A stretch of DNA of 42,307 bases from Diphasiastrum complanatum. Its lineage: Eukaryota; Streptophyta; Lycopodiopsida; Lycopodiales; Lycopodiaceae. Shown piece after piece: positions 34,006-42,307 of the stretch. A program made the translations under genes and the position numbers. The stretch is from NCBI GenBank assembly GCA_029204225.1, contig MU835039.1, positions 1 through 42,307 on the forward strand. Reading direction: 5' to 3'. Within the stretch, counting starts at the first letter, position 1; the number at the start of each line of letters is the position of its first letter. The notes under the pieces were generated by a model. That model was not told the origin of the DNA. It saw nothing but the letters and a program-made list of their open reading frames with translations, and made no database searches.

Positions 34006-34110
34006 TGTTTGTCAATAGCATTATGAATTGTAAATCAAAGACAACAATTTCAAATCATGTCAAATTAAGGTGTAGAAATTGTAGAATACTACTTGTTAAT
34101 GGCATTTTCG

Positions 34111-34430
34111 GGGGGCGGGGGGGTCGCCCTCCGAGGGCATTGCACATAGGAAGGCCATCTACCCGGGGGTGGAAGCCCTTCGTCGGGCGGAATGCCCCCA
34201 GGAGGCGTCCTTCTCTACCGTAATTTCAATCTTTACTTTTTTTCAATGCCGTGAATTTTTTTTACATGCACTTTTCGCACGAAAGCTGCGCATAAAGAAA
34301 GTAAAAGTTTTTTACATGCACTTTCCGGCATCGAAATGTGCATGTAAAAAAAATTCAAAAAAAAGGGGAGGCGCACAAATTTCGCACAAGGAGGCACCTC
34401 TCTTTTCTTCATTAAAAAAGTAAACCTGAT
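34111..34430. mobile_element. GC-rich insert with fold-back A/T arms
   Basis: 34111-34215 is strongly GC-rich (GGGGGGCGGGGGGG, CCCGGGGGTGG, GGCGGAATGCCCCC), unlike everything around it. It is followed by an inverted pair GAATTTTTTTACATGCAC (34254) and GTGCATGTAAAAAAAATTC (34338), with a second direct copy of TTTTTTACATGCACTTTC at about 34308. The block interrupts a minisatellite unit. Could be a small fold-back element or captured foreign DNA. Confidence 0.4.
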
Positions 34431-34520
34431 ATTATGAATTGTAAATCAAAGACAAAAACTTCAAATATATTCAAATCAAGTCATAGAAATTTGTTTAGTA
34501 TTGTTTGTCAATGGCATTTT

Positions 34521-35394
34521 TGTTGGAATTTTAATTCCACTTCAAATCCCATTCGATCCAGTTGCCTCTGTATACATTACCATCTATTCCTTTCATGTAT
34601 CCACAACAGAGTCCCAGACCTAGTTATTTACCCAGGAACCTGCTACAGATGAATAACCTGCAACAATACACGCAAGTTCGAGACAGGTTCGCAACACTAC
34701 ACAAAGTCAACCGAATAAGTCAAAGTAATGCCAAAGAGTTACCTCTCGGGAGAGCCAGATCCATTCGATAGTCAACAATCCCTCGACTCAACAATCCTTT
34801 TGACAATCTTTGGAAGATTTTCAAACCCAACGACTACACCTCACGTCTCAAGGACTATCGTTACTACTATCAAACGAGACTTCATGCTTGCCTCACTGTA
34901 CAATCAGTTTAAAGGATGACGACCAATAGAGTAACAATGCTTTGTGTATATATATAGAGTAAGATGCATAGACAAGTATCAAATTAGATGTATTGATCAA
35001 TCAAATCGGATGAATCACATCAGTAGTGTAATTGTTGAGATGCCTAATACTATCGTCCAATTCCAAACAATTTTTCTAGGCTTGTATACTGAAAAGTATA
35101 TTTCCTTACAACAATCTCATGTAGAATTCTAATATACTCTGAGTCCTTCATATCTCTTATCGACTGAGTCGAAGTGCAAAATTACGCCTGTCCTTTGACG
35201 CCTTTGCAATTCAGTAATTATGGTTGTCTAAGAAACCTATTGACTCATTGAATAATTGATTGGTTCTATTGTGATAGATTAATCTAAACATGGTTCTCTA
35301 TTATTAGTCTTCTGTAGCACTAATTAACATGATAGTCTAAGAGTGTCGTTTGACACCTCGAACTATTGCCCACCGCCTATCGCACCCCCCAACA
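34521..35394. mobile_element. Solo LTR with perfect 5-bp target duplication
   Basis: 874 bp beginning TGTTGG and ending CCAACA, flanked on both sides by ATTTT (34516-34520 and 35395-35399). It contains a TATA-like TATATATATAGAGTAAG near 34947. Perfect target duplication plus TG..CA ends with a 6-bp inverted pair is the signature of an LTR left by recombination. No internal retrotransposon coding sequence lies inside. It splits the minisatellite described above. Confidence 0.8.
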
Positions 35395-36983
35395 ATTTTA
35401 AAATGTAAATCAAAAAATAAATTTTTGAAATTTAGTCAAATCAAGGCGTATAAATTTGTCCAGTATTGCTTGTCAATGGCATTTTGAATTAAAAATCAAA
35501 GGCAAAGTTTTCAAATGCGATCAAATTAAGACACTCTTCAAAAAAATAAAAGAACTTATGACATAAATCAAATATCTCTTACAAATGATGCTAGTATAAA
35601 TTTATGTGTGTCATTTTGAAAGGCAATTGTAAATGTTAATGCTTAAATTTTCTTTTAAAATTGGAAGTTAGGGAGGGCTGCAATGTGTGGTTCTCTTGGA
35701 TGAGGTCTAGCCATGATTTGCAATCCTACGCGCTTCAATGTTGTAGATTTAATGAACACATTGCTTCTCCCAAGCATTCTGCCCTTCATGTGAAGGTCAG
35801 CTAAATATACAAGTAGTACAACCTTAAACGTATGCTTTATGATATTATGCCATTTTAAAAGAAATTTGAAAGCACTGCATGACCATTACAGTTGTGCCCT
35901 CATCCAAGGTTTGTAGGTGAAAACCATGTCTCTTTCCATCTCCTGAACCTCCTCCAACCTTGGATCAAGAGTGGCTCACAACTTGAAAATATGTTGCTCC
36001 ATTCAAAAGGTCCAATCTTATATTTCTTGAGCACCACAACCAGACTTGTAACTTGCAAGTTTCAATGCCCTTCAAGAATTTCTTTTCCTTTCAAAATTAG
36101 TCTACATGAAAGCCCTTATTGAATATCAGCTTTCCTTGAGAAAAAAGAAAAACAAAAAAAAAAAGATTTTAAGCCAGAAATGCTACAAGAAGATTGACTT
36201 CATGCCATTTATGGAAAAATTCAAATATTCTTTTGTCAAAATGGTCATTTCAGAGCATTGAAACTTAAAGTATAATATAAGCCATGTACAAAATGTAGAT
36301 GTGCATTGGAAAAGTTCTCACTTCAAATGACGACAAAATTAAATAAACACTATTTTTTTTATATATTGTCCTACTTCAAGGTTCAATGCAACATACATTA
36401 AAGACTAGGGTCTTGGCATTGTTGGTCTACTTGGTAGTTTGAAATTTTGACTTTATGTTTATTTCTCATTGAACACCAATGCTTGGAATAGCTATTTTTT
36501 GTGAGCACGTCTATAGAGCGAGTAAATCAAGTGTGAGTTTAACGACTATATTTTTTTCTTGATTTGCTGATCTTGCCAATGAGCAATTGATTTCTAAATG
36601 CTTTCGAACATGTGCATCTATAACATCATTAGCACATAACCACATGAATTGATTTGTTTCACCATCAACATGTTTTCTTTTTCCAAAGAAACACGGAGCA
36701 ACAATGCAACTAATCTGACTATTGCACCTGACTATGCGAATGATTTAAGTTTTGCAACCAAATATTTATAATAGTATTGTGATAATAAGGGATGTTTAAT
36801 CACTTGTAGCGTAATTGAATAAGATATTGAGTAATCAACACAAAATGCTATGTTACCAATTTCATATAGCTATGAAAACGCTTCACAAAAAAGCAAATAT
36901 TTATTAGTATATTAGAAAAGTCAAGATCTATCATGATGGATAGTTAGCATTGTCAACAACAATAGTTTTTTTAAGTCCATGTA

Positions 36984-37105
36984 TGGATTATCCACGCAAG
37001 GATAATTCAAACATGGGTATTCCACAAGCTAAAGAATTATAGCAGTTTACTAGCAACAATGACATAACCAATTTTGGCATGGAACATCCATGCGTGGATA
37101 ATCCA
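36984..37105. repeat. Inverted repeat, possible MITE core
   Basis: TGGATTATCCACGCA (36984-36998) and its exact reverse complement (37091-37105), 92 bp apart. TTGCCAAACGGC follows, and a third related copy (GTGGATCATCCACGC) is at about 37169. Ends and target duplication not resolved. Confidence 0.5.
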
Positions 37106-37257
37106 CATTGCCAAACGGCAGTGCACTTCCCTCCCAAACAGTGCTCAAAGTTATGAATTTTCTAGGTGTATGTGGATCATCCACGCTTAATTTTTTCTTT
37201 TAAAGCAACTATGTGTCATGGGTCATGTGGATATTGCACATGGATAAACACACACAA

Positions 37258-37258
<1 letters not shown>

Positions 37259-37292
<34 letters not shown>
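37259..37292. repeat. (TG)n microsatellite
   Basis: 34 bp of TG, preceded by ACACACA about 10 bp upstream, so a hairpin is possible. Confidence 0.95.
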
Positions 37293-37293
<1 letters not shown>

Positions 37294-37989
37294 ATTCCAT
37301 ACTTTGAGACAACTTGGTCAATACCATATGTATGTATGTATTCAATCTGTATCAAAGCGAAAACTGAAGGTTTTTATTAAAGAATGTGAGTAGTCGAATT
37401 GATGTTCACACTTTCATTCGCGTTTTCAGTCAATTCTAACACAAAAACCATTGAACAATAATCTATTAGACTAAATGAAGAAATAATGTCAAATGTATTA
37501 ACTTCAAACGAAGTCACACTAAATTTCTATCATCTAGATTCTTCACATTCATCATCAATGAATGTGCAACGTCCCTTTCTCTTATCTCTACATGGAATAT
37601 GCGATAAGTGATCATCGTTTTCCATCTCCAAAGCTTGTTTCAGCATCTGCATAGGATGCCAAACACCTTTCATTTTCACTATATGCCATACAAACTCAAT
37701 AATTTGAAAAACTAGTTGATAAGTGATAATAAGAACATCTTACCAACTATCGAAGTCATCCACATCCCATGCGTCCAGGTTTTCAACATCTTCATATGAG
37801 TCGACCACAACAATCAGACCTATGGCAATCAACGATTCAGGAGTTAACCTTATGATCTATAAAGTTGAGCATTACAAAAGTAGTGCTAGAAGCAACATAA
37901 CATACATTGTCGACATGTGCACTTACTCTTACTATATAATTTAATAATGGGTTGGATCAGTAATGCATCACTATCCTTGCCACACAATG

Positions 37990-38293
37990 TCATCCCATAT
38001 TTTTACAAGCCTGCACTGTAGATGCACATCCAACCATGGGATCTAGAACCACCCCACCAGGACAACAAAATGTGTCAACTATGTAGCATAAGTTGTGGAC
38101 TTTTTTGCACACCACCTCTTGCTTGCATAGTCCTACTAGCATCATACATTCTCTCAGATGCCGAAAAGTAATGAATCCATGTATCTGACGATGATCTAAA
38201 CATGGATGGATCCAAAGCATCCGCACTCTCACTTGTGGGCAATGGTCCTATATTTCCAGCATGACTAAATACATATAGGTCCATGGAAAAAAC
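37990..38293 (-). pseudogene. Methylase-like gene, exon 6 (SAM-binding motif)
   Basis: Starts after GTCTCAG at 38294 in phase 0: VFSMDLYVFSHAGNIGPLP, DTWIHYFSASERMYDASR, KSPQLML. One base is out of frame near 38087, after which IVDTFCCPGGVVLDPMVG and CASTVQACKNMG follow. The exon should end ATGG|GT in phase 1 to join the next exon (GT-CTGATT, LIVVVDSYEDVENLDAWD), but the genome reads GGGATGAC, one base short of a GTATGA donor, so it runs into TGA at 37992. Confidence 0.65.
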
Positions 38294-38380
38294 CTGAGAC
38301 AAATGTGAGGTGCTTGTCATAAATAAACCAAAAGATGTTTTAAAATGTCAATCCAATCAACAAGCGTACATGAACCATAC

Positions 38381-39097
38381 CTCCACACCATCACAAGTCT
38401 TCCCAAAATGATCAATTCCTCTCAAAACTATAATTCGTCGTAATGTCATTCCTGCACATTTCATTTGATGATAGAAAACAACTCTCAAATAAATACTCGC
38501 AAAACACACAATCCAACCATTATCGTCAAGTAGTGTGTTAGCCAATTGTAGTGCTCCCTCCAATAAATCATTTGTGCATTCGTTCCATGATGGATCATAG
38601 TCACCAATGCCATCAGGCACAAAATTTGTCGGAAAACCAAGAACAATTAAATTTGCACTATACGCTACTTGTTTTCTCTTTCTTGTACCACCACGAAGCC
38701 ACAATCTTTCAACTTCTCTATTAGTTGACTCAATTCTAATGTGATGGATCTTTTTGCGCAACCTCAAGTGATATTCAATATACATCCATCTATCAAGTGC
38801 ACCACAAGACAATAAATTCATATTAAAGAACAAAACTACATTATTTGGTTTCAACAATGTGTCATTATATTCAGGTATGTAAATTAAATTCTGACATTTA
38901 AAAAAACCTTTGAGCTTGACTCATATGATGCAGTAGGCAAAGGTCGATAATCATATTCTTCACGCCTCCGTTTATGGGGCACGCACATGTCTGCTAGAAT
39001 TTGTGAATCATTTTGATTCTTAGTTTGTTTATTCAAGTGTGCTTTTCTGCCAGGCTTCCTTTTGGCATATCTTGATGCTTACGGTGTGGTGTGTTCT
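38381..39097 (-). pseudogene. Methylase-like gene, exon 5 (basic linker and first catalytic block)
   Basis: Begins after the TTTTAG acceptor at 39098 in phase 2, although CATCAAG|A about 30 bp further in would also fit and would skip a TAA. It reads YAKRKPGRKAHLNKQTK, a basic stretch that could act as a nuclear signal, then VPHKRRREEYDYRPLP. After one missing base in a T7 run near 38905 come LIYIPEYNDTLLKPNN, GALDRWMYIEYHLRLRKK, LWLRGGTRKRKQVAYSAN and DYDPSWNECTNDLLEGALQL. It ends at GAG|GTATGG. Confidence 0.65.
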
Positions 39098-40489
39098 CTA
39101 AAATTATGTATTAGCCAAAGGAATATTTAGAATATAGCAAAGAAAATTGAATGCTAACATTGACACATATCATATCTAAACATACCGTAGCTTAGAATCC
39201 AAGGCATCAACAACATCCACAACATCCACCGGAATAGAAATCATCAGCGCATTCACAGACAACTAGCCTTTCAAATGTAACTCATAAAGGCCTTTCTCCT
39301 CCAATGGGCAATCACCCTGTGGAAAATCTAACCACCACGGATTATTGGCTGCCTCCCACTCACTAATCCCTTGATCTTGTTCTAGGATGTACTTTTCAGA
39401 GTACATGGACTTGTCAACGGAGTCAACCAAGCACCAAGAACTCAAAATATTCCGCATTCTACTAATTCCCTTCCTGTCAACTGATTGCTTTACAAACCTG
39501 TTTGCAAACAATAAAACAAAATCAAAATCAAAGTCCTTGGGGAGAAAAGATGGATTTAAATCGCTAATGCACTGAAATGAAATTATTACCTCTAAACCAG
39601 TCTTTTGGCACTATTCCTAACATTGGGATGATCTTTTCCCTCTCGAGAAAGATCCATATTAGGCTCAATTATAGAAAACAATTGTTTTCCATATTTACTT
39701 TTCATTCTCGATAGATATGACTTCAAAGACGAACCAGCTGGCAACATGAATTTTTCTATTGCATACATACAAACAATTCAAAATCAGTATTTGAAAAAAC
39801 ATGGAAATTGTAGTGAATGAAACACTTGTTATTGAAAAGATGTATTTTTACCATAACGTTGGCACGTCATCAAGGTACAATTAGCCTGATCCAAGAAACA
39901 GGTCTCTTTTGCAACCCAACACCTATAATCCTTTGTTCGGAATACCGAATTGACCCCTTAACGTGCCAAGACTCATTTCTAGCCATTGATTTCTGGTGTC
40001 ATTCTCCACACAAGCACAATGTAATTTATGCAACTTCTCCAAGCCAAAAGTGAACCCCAACTTTGAAGAGTCAATATTCATAACCATCTCAAACCACTCT
40101 CTTCCTAATGACAAATTCACAGTAGATTTTCCTACTTTGTTTGCCCATTTCGAGTACACAGTAGATTCCACTTCTTTTAATGTTTTTTTTTTCTTCTCTT
40201 TTCCTACATCATACCTTGATCTAGCATCTTCCAGATCCTTTTCTATGTCGGCCTACTCAACAAAACATTACAAGCCAAGCAATAATAAATACCATACGTT
40301 ACAACACATTGTTGTCTCAACAATATTTTGTATCACCATATCACAACAACTAAAACATTGAACACCAAATATATATATACCTCAAACAAGATTTCTTCAA
40401 CATGAAACGTGTCAATGGGTACCATGTTGGAGTTAATCTTTCTCCTACTCATCCTAACTGCCCTCCTTTTCACTTATGTAAATCACTCT

Positions 40490-40790
40490 CCCAAAGCAGT
40501 CTACAGAAATGAACTATTTTTCGCAACAGTCTGCAGAAATGAACTGTTTGTTGCACAGTGCGACAAAGTGAATTCTTTTAAACAGGTTGAAGAAATGAAC
40601 TATTTGTCGGCTTTTTTGCATTTTTCCAAAAAGCGACACTTTAGTGTACTTCAACAAATGAACTGTTTCGTAGTTTTTTCACATTTTCCCAAATGCAACA
40701 CTTCAGTCTACTTCAACAAATGAATTGTTTGTCAACTTTTTCGCATTTTTCCAAAATGCGAGCATGCGTTCTACGTCGAAGTTCGATCAT
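40490..40790. repeat. Degenerate ~62-bp tandem repeat upstream of the methylase-like gene
   Basis: The plus-strand motif AAATGAACTGTTT (variants AACTATTT, AATTGTTT) recurs at about 40507, 40537, 40593, 40656 and 40718. The last three are 62-63 bp apart and carry a shared TTTTTNGCATTTTTCCAAAA and CTTCAACA. A hairpin CGCATTTTTCCAAAATGCG lies at 40742-40760. The array begins about 50 bp upstream of the minus-strand start codon, so it covers the expected promoter or 5' UTR. Confidence 0.7.
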
Positions 40791-40879
40791 TCCGACCACT
40801 TCTGGAAAAAGCCGAAAAATGTGAAGTGAGAGACCGAAGAGAGAGAAAAATACAACAAACTACAGATTTACACAGGATT

Positions 40880-41330
40880 TTGCGTACAGCCTGTCTACGT
40901 CTTCACGCTCTGTCAATAACCGATCCATTGATCAATTAAATAGTTGTTACTGATCTTGTAATTGTAAACTAACACAAGATCATCCAACAACTATATATAT
41001 ATATATAGATGATATGACGAGAGATGTATAATTCAAACCAATCCGATACAACACAGACAGAGATCAAATGACCAAAACTGGTTTTCACAATATCTGACTC
41101 CTTAGAGTTAGAGATCATAGAGAGAGAATAAAGTATTCAAAACTATAGCAATTGACTTGTTTATGTAAGTAGGATCATGCACAACGCGATTGTCTTGTGA
41201 TCTGATAGTTGTTATTACAACATTGAATACACAGAATCAATATTGTTCTATCTCATTACATTCATGTTGAATGTTTATTAACTCTCACTCTTCTTCTTTT
41301 TTCTGTAACTACTTGTATCAGAACTGCTCT
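40880..41330 (+). repeat. Copia LTR-like region with a weak primer site
   Basis: Contains ATATATATATATAGATGA (TATA-like, near 40993) and a downstream CTTGTATCAGAACTGCTC (about 41313-41330), a mutated form of the TGGTATCAGAGC primer site. It is followed by copia coding sequence on the same strand, so it is probably that element's 5' LTR. The left end was not fixed. Confidence 0.45.
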
Positions 41331-41489
41331 TCCATTCCGTTCTCTAAGTAATCCAAGATCCTACTACCATATCATATTATATCATCAATTGTCTTCCTCT
41401 GTTGGGGATGACGACCTTTCATTTCCACTGCGGCCTAGACGCTCAGTCACTCCCCGATAGAGAGCGATTTCCCTAAGTTCCTTAAGTGG

Positions 41490-42307
41490 CATCAATCATG
41501 TTTGTGAGTCTTGTGATTTGTCTAAGTCACATAGACTACCTTATACTATATCTACATCTAGATCTACAAAGCCTTTTCAAACTGTACATTCAGGTATTCG
41601 TGGAATTACTACAATTAGCAATAGTGGAGCTAAGATGTATGTAACTTTCATTGATGATTTTAGTAGCTTTTGTTGAATCTATCTACTAAAGAGGAAGGAC
41701 GAAGTGTATGATGTCTTTGTTAAACTCAAGAATGCAAGGGAGAACCAATTTTCCACAAGGATCAAGTGCTTAAGGAGTGACAATGGTGGTGAGTACATAT
41801 CTACCAAGTTCAAGGCCTTTTGTGATGAGCATGGGATCAAGAGGGAGTATACAACACCAAGGATCCCACAACAAAATGGAGTGGTTGAAAGGAAGAATAG
41901 GACTTTATGTGAAAGTGCTATTCTTGATAAACCATTTTGGGATCAAGCTTTGTTGTGTGCCAATTTCTTGTGCAATAGGTGGTCGAGTGCTATTTTGTTG
42001 AGATGCTATTCCAGAGGAGGCCGAGTGTCAACTTTCTAAGAACTTTTGAATGCACATGCTATGTCAACATCACTCTTGATGATAGGACCAAGGAGGATCC
42101 ATCTTCAAGGAAAGGTATTTTTGTTGGATATAGTGAGGTGAGTAAAGCCTACGAGGTTTACATTCCTTCTACTAACAAAGTGATTGTTGGTAGAGATGTC
42201 ATTTTTTATGAGGGGAACATTCCAAAAGTGTCTTCAAGCATAATTGATGGTGATGTGGATGGATCTAACATTCTTGATGTTGATGTAAAGGATCCTACTT
42301 TAGATGG
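41490..42307 (+). pseudogene. Ty1/copia pre-integrase and integrase fragment
   Basis: In broken frames: INHVCESCDLSKSHRLPY (pre-integrase knuckle), IRGITTISNSGAKMYVTFID and FIDDFSSFC-stop-IYLLKRK, then the open frame 41704-42039 with LRSDNGGEYISTKFKAFCDE, REYTTPRIPQQNGVVERKNR (core D and E catalytic blocks), a shortened KPFWDQALLCANFLCNR, and after a frameshift PSSRKGIFVGYSEVSKAYEV and VIVGRDVIFYE, just before RT. Gag is missing between the primer site and this fragment. The element continues beyond the window. Confidence 0.88.

Larger units (their letters stand above)
34006..35535. repeat. ~95-bp minisatellite split by two insertions
   Basis: Units with the consensus GAATTGTAAATCAAAGACA, a run like TCAAATCAAG, TAGAAATTTGT and TTGTCAATGGCATTTT occur at about 34022-34110, 34435-34520, 35400-35484 and 35487-35530. 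A GC-rich fold-back block separates the first two, and a solo LTR separates the second and third. Confidence 0.75.
35536..37529. other. Gene-free stretch 3' of the methylase-like gene
   Basis: No supported coding sequence. It contains a possible inverted-repeat element (36984-37105), a GT microsatellite (37259-37292) and several T-runs. Confidence 0.55.
37530..40452 (-). pseudogene. DNA N4/N6-methylase-like gene, ~8 exons, degenerate
   Basis: Exons inferred from frame continuity and GT-AG sites: 40452-40381, 40252-39852, 39755-39590, 39497-39186, 39097-38381, 38293-~37994, 37819-37744, ~37711-37530; about 700 residues. The start is ATG at 40452 (MSRRKINSNMVPID), with an in-frame stop just upstream. 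The last third looks like a beta-class SAM-dependent DNA methylase: DYDPSWNE in the D-P-P-Y/W place, LLEGALQLANTLLDDNGWIV, DGVEV, ASERMYDASRTMQARGG, then FCCPGGVVLDPMVGCASTVQ as the SAM-binding V-L-D-P-F-x-G-x-G-S/T-T motif. The N-terminal ~400 residues (GREWFEMVMNID, YRCWVAKETC, NNPWWLDFPQGDC) are not recognised. Damage: TAG stops at 39594 and 39265, frameshifts near 39915, 38905 and 38087, and a lost donor near 37994. It may be a pseudogene, or a real gene hit by assembly errors. Confidence 0.65.

Noticed and set aside
39061-39097. TAA in exon 5 of the methylase-like gene as a certain stop codon
   Set aside because: An alternative acceptor (CATCAAG followed by A) in the same phase would bypass it, so it is not counted as proven damage.
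1-42307. CRISPR arrays, operons, ribosome binding sites, rRNA and tRNA genes
   Set aside because: Nothing of the kind was seen; genes are intron-bearing and the repeats are tandem or transposon-derived. A tRNA scan was not possible here.

Overview
This window looks like nuclear DNA of a land plant with a large, repeat-rich genome. It is AT-rich and full of decayed retrotransposons, the genes have GT-AG introns (one about 7.2 kb long), and one gene is a clear homologue of plant D-amino-acid transaminase / aminodeoxychorismate lyase. I cannot name the species. The retrotransposon styles and a DNA N4/N6-methylase-like gene make a non-flowering plant (fern, lycophyte, bryophyte or gymnosperm) plausible, but that is inference.

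Region by region. 1-5040: no gene I can support; tandem and dispersed repeats, with a weak Ty3-like fragment near 4.0-4.25 kb. 5041-14085, minus strand: the last three coding exons of a class IV aminotransferase, spliced at clean GT-AG sites in matching phases (14085-13907, 6660-5939, 5138-5041); the first exon(s) were not found. 14.9-15.5 kb: a short hAT-like non-autonomous element. 16.4-16.8 kb: a 183-bp tandem duplication. 17.7-22.1 kb: a decayed L1-type LINE (endonuclease, reverse transcriptase with YVDD, zinc-binding tail) that ends in a (CT)n tract and is interrupted by a probable solo LTR. 22.86-29.27 kb: a Ty3/gypsy LTR element with 5' LTR, primer site, degenerate gag and pol, and a truncated 3' LTR; a second hAT-like element and a palindrome-rich tandem repeat sit in its leader. 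31.6-32.5 kb, minus: a Ty1/copia gag fragment. 32.8-33.2 kb: a possible further hAT-like element. 33.8-35.5 kb: a minisatellite split by a GC-rich fold-back insert and by a solo LTR with a perfect 5-bp target duplication. 37.5-40.45 kb, minus: a degenerate gene of about eight exons for a DNA N4/N6-methylase-like protein, with a ~62-bp tandem repeat just upstream of its start. 40.9-42.3 kb: a copia LTR-like region followed by a pre-integrase and integrase fragment that runs off the window.

The two genes are not obviously connected. One is a housekeeping PLP enzyme gene stretched by its intron. The other is an unusual methylase-like gene carrying two in-frame stop codons and several frameshifts, so it is either a decaying copy or a copy damaged by assembly errors. 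It is the most interesting object in the window.
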